DNA from: Mycobacterium adipatum
GTDB lineage: Bacteria; Actinomycetota; Actinomycetes; Mycobacteriales; Mycobacteriaceae
Length of the DNA: 64,000 nucleotides
Assembly (NCBI RefSeq): GCF_001644575.1
Contig: NZ_CP015596.1
Span: 682,001-746,000 of the forward strand
Reading direction: 5' to 3'
Shown: positions 54,674 through 64,000 of the stretch, piece after piece
Layout of the letters: the number at the start of each line of letters is the position of its first letter
How positions within the stretch are numbered: the first letter of the stretch is position 1
Notes under the pieces: model-generated
Database searches by the model: none
What the model was told of the DNA's origin: nothing
What the model saw: only the letters and a program-made list of their open reading frames with translations
Made by a program: the position numbers and the translations under genes

Positions 54674-55641
54674 ACGCCGCGGGACGGTTGGCCGCTTTCG
54701 GTGCCGGACTGGTAGTGGCGTTCACGGCTGCGTACGTCACCGCCGCGGCGGTCGTCCCCGACACCGCGGTGACGGCCACTCAGAACGTGGGCGCTGAGCC
54801 CGCGGCTGATCACAGCGCCCCAACCGAGCAGGCGTTGCCGGTATCTCCTCTGTCTGCTGATCCGCCAGGGTTGTCGCTCGCCCAAGACGGATACACGCTC
54901 AGCCCGGTACGGGCACCCGGCAGGCCTGGCGATCGGGCCACGTTGAGCTTCACCATTGCTGATCCCAGCGGCACGCCGCTGCTGGACTACGCAACCGTGC
55001 ACGACAAGCAACTGCATCTCATCATCGTCCGCTCCGATGGTCAGCATTTCGCGCACGTACACCCGGTCCTGGATCAGGCAACCGGCATATGGTCGACGCC
55101 CTGGGTGTGGAAGTCCGCAGGGAGCTACCGGGTGTTCGCGGACTTTCAACCTGCCCAGGCCGGCAGTACCAAACTCACGCTCACCCGCACAGTCGACGTG
55201 GCCGGCGAGTTCTCCCCGTCGATGCCGGTGACCACACGCACCGTGGACGAAATTGCCGGGTACACCGTGGAACTCGACGGTTCGCTCACCGCGGGCGTCT
55301 CGACACAAGTCACAGCGAAGATCACCCGTGACGGCGAACCGGTGACCACATTGCAGCCCTACCTGGGCGCATACGGGCACCTCGTCGCGCTACGCGAAGG
55401 TGACCTGGCGTACCTGCACGTGCACCCTGAGGGCGCTGAGCCAGTGGGGGACCGCACCGGTGGGCCTTCGGTGTCGTTCGCGGCGACCGCACCCACCGCC
55501 GGTCGCTACCTGCTCTACCTCGACTTCAAGGTCGACGGCACCGTGCACACCGCCACGTTCGTCATCGACGCAGCACGCGGCGACATCGATCAACCAGTGA
55601 CAGAGCCTTCGCGCGACGCCGGCCATGCCGGCGGGCACTGA
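54670..55641 (+). CDS. Exported copper-binding protein (unknown family)
   Basis: 323-residue protein with one N-terminal membrane segment (GRLAAFGAGLVVAFTAAYVTAA) and a large extracytoplasmic part of repeated beta sheets. His-rich strands such as KQLHLIIVRSDGQHFAHVHPVL and LGAYGHLVALREGDLAYLHVHP, plus a terminal AGHAGGH, could bind copper. Similar proteins follow copZ in other actinobacterial copper operons, but I know no name for them. Translationally coupled to copZ. Confidence 0.75.
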   Translation: MNAAGRLAAFGAGLVVAFTAAYVTAAAVVPDTAVTATQNVGAEPAADHSAPTEQALPVSPLSADPPGLSLAQDGYTLSPVRAPGRPGDRATLSFTIADPSGTPLLDYATVHDKQLHLIIVRSDGQHFAHVHPVLDQATGIWSTPWVWKSAGSYRVFADFQPAQAGSTKLTLTRTVDVAGEFSPSMPVTTRTVDEIAGYTVELDGSLTAGVSTQVTAKITRDGEPVTTLQPYLGAYGHLVALREGDLAYLHVHPEGAEPVGDRTGGPSVSFAATAPTAGRYLLYLDFKVDGTVHTATFVIDAARGDIDQPVTEPSRDAGHAGGH

Positions 55642-55680
55642 CGACCTCCGTCCGACCCTCAAGCTGAAAGGCAGTGGCTC

Positions 55681-57948
55681 ATGACGACATCGACACCGGT
55701 GTCCGGCCCGAGCATTGAACTACGCATCGGAGGAATGACCTGCGCCTCGTGCGCCAATCGCATCGAACGCAAGCTCAACAAGATCGATGGCGTCGCGGCA
55801 ACGGTGAACTACGCGACCGAGAAGGCCACCGTCACGGTGCCTGACGGATACGATCCCGCACTACTGATCGCTGAGGTGGAAAGCGCCGGCTACAGGGCCG
55901 TGTTACCCACACCGGAGAAGCCCGCGACGCCTGAGGTGACAGGCGAAACTGATGACCCCGACATGGTGGCCCTGCGCCACCGGCTGACCGGTTCGGTGCT
56001 GTTGTCGGTGCCGGTCATCGCGATGGCGATGATCCCCGCGCTGCAGTTCACCTACTGGCAGTGGGCATCGTTGGTGCTGGCTGCGCCGGTGATCGTCTGG
56101 GCGGCGTGGCCGTTTCACCGCGCCGCCTGGACCAATCTGCGCCACGCCACAGCGACGATGGACACGCTCATCTCCCTGGGTACCTTGTCGGCCTTCCTGT
56201 GGTCGCTATATGCGCTGTTCTTCGGGACCGCCGGCACCCCAGGAATGACGCATCCGTTCGAGTTGACACTGGCACCGTCTCACGGCGCCGCCAACATCTA
56301 CCTCGAAGTCGCCGCCGGGGTAACGACATTCATCCTGGCGGGGCGCTATTTCGAGAAGCGGTCCAAACGGCAGGCCGGGGCAGCGCTGCGCGCCCTTCTG
56401 GAGATGGGCGCCAAGGAAGTGTCCGTGCTGCGCGACGGCGCGGAATCAAAGATCGCCGTCGAGGACCTGATGGTGGGCGATGAGTTCGTCGTGCGCCCGG
56501 GGGAGAAGATCGCCACCGACGGGGTGGTGGTAACGGGGACATCGGCGGTCGATGCTTCGATGCTGACCGGCGAATCGGTCCCCGTGGAGGTCGGCCCAGG
56601 TGACACCGTGGTCGGTGCAACCGTCAACGCCGGCGGGCGGCTGGTGGTGCGCGCCACCCGCATCGGTTCCGACACCCAGCTGGCGCAGATGGCCCAACTG
56701 GTGGAGAACGCACAAACCGGCAAAGCCCAGGTCCAGCGGCTGGCCGATCGCATCTCCGGAGTCTTCGTGCCGATCGTCCTGGTGATCGCGGTAGTGACAC
56801 TCGGCGCGTGGCTGGGCGCGGGCTTCCCGGTCGCGGCGGCCTTCACCGCCGCGGTGGCGGTCCTGGTCATCGCCTGCCCCTGCGCGCTCGGTTTGGCCAC
56901 ACCGACGGCACTGCTGGTGGGCACCGGCCGTGGCGCGCAAATGGGCGTGTTGATCAAGGGCCCGGAGGTGCTGGAGTCCACCCGCAAGGTCGATACCGTG
57001 GTGCTGGACAAGACCGGCACCGTCACCACCGGCAAGATGACCCTGGTCGACGTCGTTACCGCCCAGGGAACAGAACGCGCAGACCTGCTCCGGCTGGCCG
57101 GCGCATTAGAGAACGCCTCAGAGCACCCGATCGCCCAGGCCATCGCCACCGCCGCCACCGAAGAACTCGGGACGCTACCCACCCCTGAGGATTTCGCCAA
57201 TGCAGAAGGCAAGGGTGTGCAGGGCGTCGTCGACGGCCACGCCGTCGTCGTGGGGCGCGAATCACTGCTCGCCGACTGGTCCCAACACTTGAGCCCAGAG
57301 TTGGTGCAGGCGAAAACAGCAGCGCAAGCGCAGGGCAAGACGGTGGTCGCGGTCGGCTGGGACGGTCAGGCTCGTGGCATACTCATCGTCGCAGATACCG
57401 TGAAATTCACCAGTGCCCAGGCAATCTCACAGATGCGCCAGATGGGCCTGACGCCGGTGCTGCTCACCGGGGACAACGAAGCAGTCGCCCGGCAGATCGC
57501 CGCAGAGGTCGGCATCGACACCGTGATCGCCGAGGTCATGCCGAAAGACAAAGTCGACGTCATCGCCCGGCTGCAATCCGAGGGCAAGACAGTGGCCATG
57601 GTCGGCGATGGCGTCAACGATGCGCCCGCCCTCGCCCAAGCCGACCTCGGCCTGGCCATGGGTACCGGAACCGATGTCGCGATTGAAGCCTCCGACATCA
57701 CCCTGGTGCGCGGTGACCTGCGCAGCGCCGTCGACGCAATCCGGCTGTCCCGCACAACGCTTTCGACGATCAAGACGAACCTGTTCTGGGCGTTCGCCTA
57801 CAACGTCGCCGCCATACCGGTCGCAGCACTGGGCATGCTCAACCCCATGCTCGCTGGCGCGGCCATGGCATTCTCCAGCGTTTTCGTCGTGGGCAACAGC
57901 CTGCGGTTGCGCGGCTTCACCTCCACCGCCTCTACCCCTACCCGCTAA
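55681..57948 (+). CDS. Copper-exporting P1B-1-type ATPase (CopA/CtpV-like)
   Basis: 755-residue pump: N-terminal HMA domain ([17 protein letters not shown]), TGESVPVEV, the metal motif [11 protein letters not shown] (CPC), [33 protein letters not shown] and the copper-type last helices (YN in [17 protein letters not shown]). The CPC plus YN and MxxSS residues indicate Cu(I). It exports copper from the cytosol using ATP. It follows the exported copper-binding protein by 39 bp and belongs to the CsoR-regulated operon. Confidence 0.92.
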   Translation: MTTSTPVSGPSIELRIGGMTCASCANRIERKLNKIDGVAATVNYATEKATVTVPDGYDPALLIAEVESAGYRAVLPTPEKPATPEVTGETDDPDMVALRHRLTGSVLLSVPVIAMAMIPALQFTYWQWASLVLAAPVIVWAAWPFHRAAWTNLRHATATMDTLISLGTLSAFLWSLYALFFGTAGTPGMTHPFELTLAPSHGAANIYLEVAAGVTTFILAGRYFEKRSKRQAGAALRALLEMGAKEVSVLRDGAESKIAVEDLMVGDEFVVRPGEKIATDGVVVTGTSAVDASMLTGESVPVEVGPGDTVVGATVNAGGRLVVRATRIGSDTQLAQMAQLVENAQTGKAQVQRLADRISGVFVPIVLVIAVVTLGAWLGAGFPVAAAFTAAVAVLVIACPCALGLATPTALLVGTGRGAQMGVLIKGPEVLESTRKVDTVVLDKTGTVTTGKMTLVDVVTAQGTERADLLRLAGALENASEHPIAQAIATAATEELGTLPTPEDFANAEGKGVQGVVDGHAVVVGRESLLADWSQHLSPELVQAKTAAQAQGKTVVAVGWDGQARGILIVADTVKFTSAQAISQMRQMGLTPVLLTGDNEAVARQIAAEVGIDTVIAEVMPKDKVDVIARLQSEGKTVAMVGDGVNDAPALAQADLGLAMGTGTDVAIEASDITLVRGDLRSAVDAIRLSRTTLSTIKTNLFWAFAYNVAAIPVAALGMLNPMLAGAAMAFSSVFVVGNSLRLRGFTSTASTPTR

Positions 57949-57971
57949 GCCCAACTGCACTAAGGAGAACC

Positions 57972-58247
57972 ATGTCCGACAACAAGAACCTGACGTCGAG
58001 CTGCTGCTGCAGCGGCTCAACGCAAGACTTCGACGCGACGGTCATCAATCCTGCGGCCACGAACCTCCTCGACCCCGCAACGGGCCAGGCAACCTGCCCG
58101 GTGATGCCTGGCACGGCAGTGGACAAGGCGGCCGCCGAAGCCGCGGGCCTGTTCCGCGACTACCGCGGCCGACGGTATTGGTTCTGCTGCAAGGGATGTG
58201 GACCGCGGTTTGACCGTGACCCCGACAACTACGCAGGCGCGGCGTGA
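57972..58247 (+). CDS. YHS-domain metal-binding protein
   Basis: 91-residue protein. It begins MSDNKNLTSSCCCSGS, with a CCC cluster, and carries a YHS domain: ATCPVMPGTAVDKAAAE and YWFCCKGCGPRFDRDPDNY. Similar short proteins accompany copper and heavy-metal pumps and may bind the metal in the cytosol. It overlaps the frame that leads into the CsoR-type gene and is in the same operon. Confidence 0.8.
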   Translation: MSDNKNLTSSCCCSGSTQDFDATVINPAATNLLDPATGQATCPVMPGTAVDKAAAEAAGLFRDYRGRRYWFCCKGCGPRFDRDPDNYAGAA

Positions 58248-58318
58248 CTGACATCCCACGCACCGGCCGCCGAGCGCCCGGCGGCGGTGCCCCCGCTCGC
58301 CGGAACGAAGGATCTGCC

Positions 58319-58648
58319 ATGACTCACGTCGACGACGCTGATGACTGCCCGGCATCGGGTTCGGTGAACCACGGCTACATCACCGATAAAGACAAGTACC
58401 TCAAACGCTTGAAACGCATTGAGGGCCAAGCCCGCGGCATTAGCCGGATGATTGAGGACGAACGCTATTGCATCGACATCCTCACTCAAGCTGACGCGTT
58501 GACCAAAGCCCTGCAGAGCGTCGCGCTGGCCCTGCTCGACGACCATCTCCGACACTGCGTTCGAGACGCTGCAGCCGCCGGGGGACCGGCCGCTGACGCC
58601 AAACTCACCGAAGCATCCGAAGCCATCGCCCGACTCGTGCGGTCATGA
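58319..58648 (+). CDS. csoR: CsoR/RicR-family copper-sensing repressor
   Basis: 109-residue helical repressor with KYLKRLKRIEGQARGISRMIEDERYCIDIL and LLDDHLRHCV. The Cys in YCID and the His-x-x-Cys in HLRHC (the H is one to four residues before C) match the copper ligands Cys-His-Cys of CsoR. ATG 58319 begins MTHVDDADDC. It presumably binds the ATACCC-GGGGTAT boxes at 54385 and 54416 and releases them when Cu(I) is bound, so controlling its own operon. Confidence 0.85.
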   Translation: MTHVDDADDCPASGSVNHGYITDKDKYLKRLKRIEGQARGISRMIEDERYCIDILTQADALTKALQSVALALLDDHLRHCVRDAAAAGGPAADAKLTEASEAIARLVRS

Positions 58649-58733
58649 CCCCGCAACGGCGGTGCACCGGCGCCGCCAACTCGCTGCCACACAGCCCCGC
58701 GAACACACACGTGAGACTCCTCAAGGACACAAC

Positions 58734-60863
58734 ATGACTGACCACGACGAGCACGCGATGGCGACATCGCACACCGGCGTGCACGCCGACCACGCCGACC
58801 ACCACGGCGGCGAGCACGGCGTTCACGACACCAGCGTCCACCACGACAGCCATGCTGACCACGGGGGCCATGCCGGCCACGGCGCCGATCATGTTGCTCA
58901 GTTCAGGAAGCTGTTCTGGATCAACCTGATCATCGCTGTCCCGGTCATCGCGTTCTCGACCATGTTCGCCATGCTGCTCGGCTACGCAGTACCCGACGTC
59001 CCCGGCGGCCGCTGGATCGCGCCACTGCTGGGCACGGTCATGTACGTTGTCGGCGGTCGACCCTTCCTCACCGGCGCGATCAGCGAAATCCGTTCCCGCA
59101 CCCCGGGAATGATGCTGCTCATCGGGCTAGCGATCACCGTCGCCTTCTTCGCCTCCTGGGGTGCGAGCCTGGGTCTGCTGCACCATGAACTGGAGTTCTG
59201 GTGGGAACTGGCGCTGCTGATCGTGATCATGCTGCTCGGCCATTGGGTCGAGATGCGCTCGCTGGCTCAGACCACCTCCGCACTGGACTCCCTGGCCGCC
59301 CTGCTTCCCGACGAGGCCGAGAAGGTCGACGGCGAGCGCATCATCACCGTCTCACCCGCCGACCTGCAGGTGGGGGATCTGGTGGTTGTGCGACCCGGTG
59401 GCAGCGTCCCCGCTGACGGCAGAATCGTCGACGGACGTGCGGACATGGACGAGTCGATGGTGACCGGTGAATCGCGGCCGGTGGCCCGCGGCGTCGGAGA
59501 TGCGGTGACGGCCGGAACCGTGGCCACCGATTCCGGGTTGCGGGTCGAAATCACCGCCACCGGCGATGACACCGCCCTGGCGGGAATCCAGCGCCTGGTC
59601 ACCGAGGCGCAGAATTCGTCCTCGCGAGCCCAGCGCCTCGCCGACCGAGCGGCCGGCTGGTTGTTCTGGTTTGCCCTGGGCACCGCCGCCATCACCGCCG
59701 TGGCGTGGGCGATTGTCGGAGACCCGGATGCGTCCGTCGTGCGGGCGATCACCGTGCTCGTCATCGCTTGCCCGCATGCGTTGGGATTAGCAATACCACT
59801 GGTGGTGTCGATCGCGACCGAGCGCGCCGCGCGGGGCGGCGTGCTGATCAAGGATCGCCTCGCGCTAGAAGGCATGCGCACCGTTAACGCCGTGCTCTTC
59901 GACAAAACCGGCACCCTGACCAAGGGGGAACCCACCGTGACCGCGATCGAGGCCAGCGGCGACCTCGACGACAACACCGTGCTCGCCTTGGCCGCCGCCG
60001 CCGAGGCCGACAGTGAACACCCCCTGGCACGGGCCATCGTGAAAGCCGCCGAGGAGCGGGGACTCAGCCTGCCGCGTGCCAGCGGCTTCTCATCGTCCCC
60101 GGCGGTGGGTGTGACCGCGACGGTGGAGGGCCACGAGATCCGGGTGGGCGGCCCCCGCCTGCTCGACGAGATCGGCGGACAGGAAGTTCACGCGGCGACC
60201 TCGTGGCGCGACGAGGGCGCGATCATCTTGCACGTCGTCCGCGACGGCGCTGTGCTCGGCGGCCTCCGCCTGGCCGACGAGATTCGCCCCGAGTCGCGCG
60301 AAGCGGTCGATGCGTTGCACAAGCTTGGCGTTGAAGTGGTCATGATCACCGGTGACGCTGAAGCGGTCGCTCTGGCGGTAGGTCACGAACTCGGCATAGA
60401 TCGGGTGTTCGCCGGAGTACGCCCGGAAGATAAGGCATCGAAAGTTGCTGCGCTGCAACAGGAAGGCAAGAAGGTCGCCATGGTCGGCGATGGTGTCAAC
60501 GATGCCCCCGCGTTGGCGCAAGCCGACGTTGGCATTGCGATCGGCGCCGGCACCGACGTCGCCATCGCCTCTGCCGGTGTCATCCTGGCCAGTTCCGACC
60601 CGCGCTCGGTGCTGTCGGTGATCGAACTGTCCCGTGCCAGCTACCGCAAGATGCAGCAGAACCTGTGGTGGGGGGCGGGCTACAACCTCATCGCAGTGCC
60701 CTTGGCTGCCGGTGTGCTCGCACCGATCGGGTTTGTACTGCCGATGTCAGTCGGCGCGATCCTGATGTCTCTGTCCACGATCGTCGTGGCGCTCAACGCG
60801 CAGCTGCTGCGCCGCCTCGACCTGAGCCCTGCGGCCAGCACACGCGCAGTCCTGGATCGCTGA
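58734..60863 (+). CDS. copB: CopB-type P1B-3 ATPase with His-rich N-terminus
   Basis: 709-residue pump. The first 60 residues are extremely His/Asp-rich (DHADHHGGEHGVHDTSVHHD), with no HMA domain. Motifs: TGESRPVA, the CPH metal motif (ACPHALGLAIP), DKTGTLTKGEP, DSEHPLARAI and [15 protein letters not shown] with a His-rich tail defines the CopB group, transporting Cu(II) or Cu(I). ATG 58734 begins MTDHDEH. It is the last gene of the copper operon, 85 bp after csoR, giving the cell two copper pumps of different type. Confidence 0.9.
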   Translation: MTDHDEHAMATSHTGVHADHADHHGGEHGVHDTSVHHDSHADHGGHAGHGADHVAQFRKLFWINLIIAVPVIAFSTMFAMLLGYAVPDVPGGRWIAPLLGTVMYVVGGRPFLTGAISEIRSRTPGMMLLIGLAITVAFFASWGASLGLLHHELEFWWELALLIVIMLLGHWVEMRSLAQTTSALDSLAALLPDEAEKVDGERIITVSPADLQVGDLVVVRPGGSVPADGRIVDGRADMDESMVTGESRPVARGVGDAVTAGTVATDSGLRVEITATGDDTALAGIQRLVTEAQNSSSRAQRLADRAAGWLFWFALGTAAITAVAWAIVGDPDASVVRAITVLVIACPHALGLAIPLVVSIATERAARGGVLIKDRLALEGMRTVNAVLFDKTGTLTKGEPTVTAIEASGDLDDNTVLALAAAAEADSEHPLARAIVKAAEERGLSLPRASGFSSSPAVGVTATVEGHEIRVGGPRLLDEIGGQEVHAATSWRDEGAIILHVVRDGAVLGGLRLADEIRPESREAVDALHKLGVEVVMITGDAEAVALAVGHELGIDRVFAGVRPEDKASKVAALQQEGKKVAMVGDGVNDAPALAQADVGIAIGAGTDVAIASAGVILASSDPRSVLSVIELSRASYRKMQQNLWWGAGYNLIAVPLAAGVLAPIGFVLPMSVGAILMSLSTIVVALNAQLLRRLDLSPAASTRAVLDR

Positions 60864-60992
60864 CACGACCCGCGGCGCTCGTGGGCGACCCTGGCCTATT
60901 CCGGCCACGGCACTTCGAGTTTCGGGCGGGCGGCGCCACCGACGAGGCACCTGCCGAGCGTTACGCAGCCCACCAGCAGAGAGATCAGCTGG

Positions 60993-61373
60993 CTACTTGC
61001 CGTGATCGTGATCGCTGTGGTCGTCATGCAGCGCCACCGCGGGTGGGGCCGGAACTTCTGCTAACACTGGAACTTCCGCCGGTGCCGCCGATTCGCCGAC
61101 AGGCTCGTTCACCGGCGGCGGGGCGGCCGGCTCGTGGTTGCTGTCAGGGCTATGGACATGCTCGCCGGTCGTCCCAGGGTCATTGTCTTCCTCGGGCTTG
61201 ACTTCAGCGCCGTGGTGATCACTCTGCGCGTCCTCGGGGGCCGCCCCGTGGTGACCACCGTCTGCGTTCGCTGGCCCATGATCACCGTGCTGCAGACCTG
61301 AAGCAACACCCACCGTGGACGCCAGCGCCACGACACCGACTGCGCCCATGAGCACTACTGCGCTGCCGAACAC
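60993..61373 (-). CDS. His-rich exported or anchored protein
   Basis: 126-residue protein with an N-terminal hydrophobic segment (VVLMGAVGVVALASTVGVA) and a long His/Asp/Glu/Pro-rich external part (for example HGDHGPANADGGHHGA and a terminal HDDHSDHDHGK). It likely chelates metal outside the membrane. GTG 61373 directly follows the stop of the gene at 61374-61745, so the two are translated together. Family not recognised. Confidence 0.65.
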   Translation of the reverse strand: MFGSAVVLMGAVGVVALASTVGVASGLQHGDHGPANADGGHHGAAPEDAQSDHHGAEVKPEEDNDPGTTGEHVHSPDSNHEPAAPPPVNEPVGESAAPAEVPVLAEVPAPPAVALHDDHSDHDHGK

Positions 61374-61745
61374 CTATACCGGCTCTCCCCGCAGGCCGCG
61401 GTACCACACCCAGCTGGCGCCCATCACGACGTAGATTTGAAGCAACAGTGCACACAGGTCCGCGGCTTGGATCAGTTCCGCTGCCCCGGCGTGGGGGCCG
61501 AACGGGGCCCCCGCGGTCCTGGACACGACCCACAAAGCGATGGCTCCAAGGTTGAGCATGATGCCGGCAGCAAGCACAGGAGTCGTGGTTCGTGTGAGAA
61601 CCAGCCGCGCCCACAGCAGTTGGACGAGGGCGATTGATGTGAAGAAGACGCTAGCGGGCATCCACTCCTGCCAGTGGAAGGGTACGACGGCGAAGTGGAT
61701 AACCGAAGCGCCCAGAGAGGCGAGCGCGGCTAGCCGCGCCGCCAA
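61374..61745 (-). CDS. Four-helix membrane protein
   Basis: 123-residue protein with four membrane segments (for example LAALASLGASVIHFAVVPFHW and ADLCALLLQIYVVMGASWVW) and two conserved-looking His/Trp pairs. The frame is open upstream to 61780 without a standard start, so the N-terminus is uncertain; TTG 61745 is used. Family not recognised. It abuts the His-rich protein gene, and a BlaI-type site lies 116 bp upstream. Confidence 0.6.
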   Translation of the reverse strand: MAARLAALASLGASVIHFAVVPFHWQEWMPASVFFTSIALVQLLWARLVLTRTTTPVLAAGIMLNLGAIALWVVSRTAGAPFGPHAGAAELIQAADLCALLLQIYVVMGASWVWYRGLRGEPV

Positions 61746-61860
61746 CCGGCTGTCGGTTTCTTCGCTGTCCTTGGCGCCATCGAATTAGGATGACAGCGTC
61801 ATCCGCGACAGCGGTTGCATGACAACACATCTCAACCCGACCGAGATTCATCCGCCATTA

Positions 61861-61882
61861 ACTACTGTCTCCCTACGTAGAT
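61861..61882. promoter_or_regulatory. BlaI-type operator (site n)
   Basis: CTACTGTCTCCCTACGTAGATG: TACTGT at 61863 and TACGTA at 61874, start-to-start 11 bp. Its left half is identical to the left arm of the dyad at 34159. Confidence 0.65.
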
Positions 61883-62026
61883 GCCGCCCTTAGTCCGCCG
61901 AGTTTCAACAGCCGTTGTTCGGGTGCGAACAACGCCAGCTCGCCCCGAGGCTTCAGCGCATGTAGCGATTTCGCGTGTTGTTGCTGGCGGTTGAGGACCG
62001 TGCCAACGTTCGTCCGTTATGCCGTG

Positions 62027-62450
62027 TCAGCGGGTCCTGGTGCGCAGTCGGACTTGCAATTGCTGCCGTACTTCTTGGTGCATATTGGCTCTGATGGTCG
62101 GGGCAACCTCAAGCGTCGCCGCCAGCCCGTAGCGGACCGGTGCCGCCAAGCGGCCGGCGTCTACGCGGCAGTCAACGTTGATCTCCAGCGCATCGCCCGC
62201 TGCAAACGCGACGGCCCGTTGCCCTTCGAGTATCTCGTGTTGCACGGTACCGTTGCGGGACACACGTGCCTCAGCTTCGAGGCGATCGACCCCCAGTGGT
62301 TGGCGCGGGGGTTCAAATGACAAGCGCGCCATGTGATGTCGCCGCGCCGCGGTAATCCGGGATAGGCCACACCAACGTGATCGTCAGCCGCCGCCAGTCG
62401 GTCACGGTGCCGCCATGACGCAAACAGCTCCTCCAAGAAGGTGTGCAAAA
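62027..62450 (-). pseudogene. C-terminal fragment, possibly of a subtilase-like protein
   Basis: The frame 62027-62332 reads as the end of a larger protein (RLSFEPPRQPLGVDRLEAEA, GTVQHEILEG, NVDCRVDAGRL). A short stretch in another frame just upstream reads WRRLTITLVWPIPDY, and a third reads LEELFASWRH, so at least two frameshifts separate pieces of the same domain. I associate the pattern with C-terminal domains of bacterial S8 peptidases, from memory and with low certainty. Confidence 0.35.
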
Positions 62451-62866
62451 ACTTCGGGGAGGGTTCAGGCGGGCATTTCCATGCTAGCGAGCTTGGTGGA
62501 CTACATGGCTTCGCGTCACGTGACAGAACGCGGTGACAGTTGACCGAGGCTCGATCCGAATCATCGTCCGCCTAAAGGGGTGTCGTTTGGGGGTGGACAT
62601 GAAAGTGAGAATCTCGGCTGTGGATATCAGATGAGAACGCCGCAATCAGCACAGCTCAGCGAAGAGCGAGTGGACACAAAACTTGAGAAGCCACAGGAGC
62701 GTTCCACCGGTTCGACATCGGCAGTGCGAAGCGCTGCTAGCGGCGCTCGAAGGCTGACTCGGGCAGGAGCATCGCAGAGGGCTGCGGAATCACGACAAAC
62801 TTCACACCGAAGCCTGCACTTCCGAGATCTTCGGTGGGATGACGGACTGTGATCCCGAGCGCGGTG
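62333..62866. other. Gap, partly remnant
   Basis: The first 120 bp belong to the fragment above. The remaining 400 bp hold no gene or structure that I can support. Confidence 0.35.
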
Positions 62867-63496
62867 TCAACCTCGCATATTCCAGGCAAGCGGAGCCCGG
62901 TGGATCCAGCTGCCCTGTTCGACGGCATCCACGAGGAAAGCAGCGAGGTCGGCACGGTTGATCCGCATACCCGGCTTTTCGGTGCCGGCTTCCGCGGCCC
63001 GCACGGGGCCGTTGGCCGGCTTGTCGGTGAGCGCGACTGCCCGGACGAGCGTCCAGTCGGTGTCGGAGGCACGCACCATGGCATCGACGGCGCTGTGGTC
63101 GACGAAGCCGGCCTTGATGTTGGACATGTTGATGAAAAGCCTTGCCATCACGCCGATGCGGGCCCAGTCGTCGCCGGCGCCCATGGTCGAGTTGATCACG
63201 ATGCGACGGATGTTCTGCTCGCCCATCACTGTCAGGACGTTGCGGGTCGGGTCGGTCATGAACATCGGCGGGCTGATCGGTTTGGCCCAGGGATTGTTCG
63301 AGGCGCGCGCATTGTTGAGGGTACTGATCACCGCCTCGGTACCCAGGGCGGCCGCGCGAATGTCGTTGATACGCGCGGGTGTGCCCGCGATCAGTTCCAC
63401 GCCCATTTCGGGCCGCACGGGGCGAACCTGCACCGCTTCCTGACCAACGGCCGAAGGCCTGTGGTGGTTCCGCCACCGCCAGAGGCCCGTTGGCAA
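62867..63496 (-). CDS. NAD(P)-binding (NmrA/SDR-like) protein, probably N-terminally truncated
   Basis: The frame encodes 209 residues. From about residue 35 it matches atypical SDR proteins (ELIAGTPARINDIRAAALGTEAVISTLNN, IRRIVINSTMGAG, WTLVRAVALTD, RADLAAFLVDAVEQGSWIHR). The expected N-terminal GxxGxxG dinucleotide-binding strand is absent, and the first 30 residues look non-coding. It could be a fragment or start outside this frame. Function unknown. Confidence 0.55.
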   Translation of the reverse strand: MPTGLWRWRNHHRPSAVGQEAVQVRPVRPEMGVELIAGTPARINDIRAAALGTEAVISTLNNARASNNPWAKPISPPMFMTDPTRNVLTVMGEQNIRRIVINSTMGAGDDWARIGVMARLFINMSNIKAGFVDHSAVDAMVRASDTDWTLVRAVALTDKPANGPVRAAEAGTEKPGMRINRADLAAFLVDAVEQGSWIHRAPLAWNMRG

Positions 63497-63533
63497 CGCG
63501 CTGGGTCAGGGTTGCCGTGGCGGGACTCGACTA

Positions 63534-63899
63534 CTAGTGGCCCAAACTCCGTCGGTAGTCGGCCACCTCGGACTCGGCAGCAAGCAACGCACCCAATTCG
63601 CCCTCCTGCTGGGCGACAAACACACCGATCACCTGGCGGCACACCTCCGGCACGCTCACCCCACGCAGATCAGCGATGCGTTTCAACCCGATCAGCATCG
63701 ACGTGGATACGTGAAACTGCACTGCGAATTGCCCGCACGAACCATCCTCGGGCGCCAACCCAGGACCCACCACGACGGGATCATTCGCACCGAGTTCGTC
63801 CACCTCGGTACGGCGCGCCCGCTCGACGACCCCACTATCAGCGCCGCCCGCAGCGCGGCCGGCCGGTTCCGGGAACTCCTCGTGGCTGAACAAACCCAT
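63534..63899 (-). CDS. Small unknown protein
   Basis: 121 residues from ATG 63899 (MGLFSHEEFPEP). The N-terminal half is acidic and Gly/Ala-rich; the C-terminal half has a possible ribbon-helix-helix pattern (VQFHVSTSMLIGLKRIADLR then VSVPEVCRQVIG). DNA-binding is a guess. Longer starts to 63971 exist. It is divergent from the gene that begins at 63972. Confidence 0.45.
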   Translation of the reverse strand: MGLFSHEEFPEPAGRAAGGADSGVVERARRTEVDELGANDPVVVGPGLAPEDGSCGQFAVQFHVSTSMLIGLKRIADLRGVSVPEVCRQVIGVFVAQQEGELGALLAAESEVADYRRSLGH

Positions 63900-63971
63900 T
63901 CCGCCAACGTTAGACCCGACGGGGTTTGCCGTGGAACTTTCGCTGCATTGCTTCGCGGGTAGCCTCGTCAC

Positions 63972-64000
63972 ATGCCGCGCAAACTCACCGACGACGAAAT
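63972..64000 (+). CDS. Start of a gene cut by the right edge
   Basis: ATG 63972 opens MPRKLTDDE, then the window ends. A TAGCCT -10-like sequence 9 bp upstream suggests a leaderless start. Nothing can be said about function. Confidence 0.4.

Noticed and set aside
56346..57338. 330-codon minus-strand frame opposite the CopA-like gene
   Set aside because: Ser/Thr/Pro-rich shadow of the ATPase.
61913..61934. Perfect 9-4-9 inverted repeat (CGTTGTTCG and CGAACAACG)
   Set aside because: Considered as an SOS box, but the arms are in the wrong order for LexA; too short and without a T-run to call a terminator.
62580..62852. 90-codon plus-strand frame
   Set aside because: Ser/Arg-rich, no ribosome site and no motif.

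Overview
The window is high-GC actinobacterial DNA, almost certainly a Mycobacterium/Mycolicibacterium species. It carries mycobacterial hallmarks: close relatives of M. tuberculosis CtpG, CtaD, CtaE, LpqS-CysK2-MFS (Rv0847-Rv0849), MPT63 and CtaG/CopD, RipA-type NlpC/P60 proteins, LdtMt2-type L,D-transpeptidases, and several probably leaderless GTG/ATG starts. No replication, conjugation or ESX genes are visible, so plasmid or chromosomal island cannot be decided.

Layout. 1-6.4 kb: accessory patch with two paralogous zinc-ribbon-like unknowns flanking an XRE regulator, an AbiEi/AbiEii-like pair, a DUF2188 protein and a frameshifted, possibly JetA-like remnant. 6.4-9.3 kb: cadC-like regulator, ctpG-type P-ATPase and DUF3703 protein. 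9.4-32.4 kb: respiratory and cell-envelope island with ResB, CopD-CtaG, CopC, TlpA/ResA-like thioredoxin, CtaG, CtaD, CtaE, a metal P-ATPase, a cyclase-YHS fusion, two DsbA-like proteins, two L,D-transpeptidases, NlpC/P60 and M23 hydrolases, two BlaI-family repressors and one M56 protease. 32.4-39.3 kb: membrane spermidine-synthase-like protein, CadD, ArsR, a fatty-acid hydroxylase, AraC, and decayed methyltransferase, IS3 and MPT63-like genes. 40-51 kb: DUF305 lipoprotein, two-component system, more NlpC/P60 proteins, a third BlaI with a second M56 protease, the lpqS-cysK2-MFS operon and an atypical response regulator. 51-61.8 kb: third L,D-transpeptidase and a copper operon (CopZ, copper-binding protein, CopA, YHS, CsoR, CopB) behind two CsoR/RicR-type boxes. 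61.8-64 kb: remnants and small genes.

The unifying signal is a repeated DNA element, usually two TACGTA-like half-sites whose starts lie 11 bp apart, before most of the envelope and respiratory genes and before the BlaI-M56 genes. I infer one BlaI/CopY-like regulon that joins terminal-oxidase subunits, cytochrome c/copper maturation, periplasmic thiol proteins and cell-wall crosslinking or hydrolysis enzymes. A second apparent regulon, for the two-component system, is suggested by three 20-bp direct-repeat sites, and copper efflux has its own CsoR-type boxes. Several genes carry single frameshifts or in-frame stops; some could be assembly errors. All functional names come from recognising motifs by eye; no database search was run.
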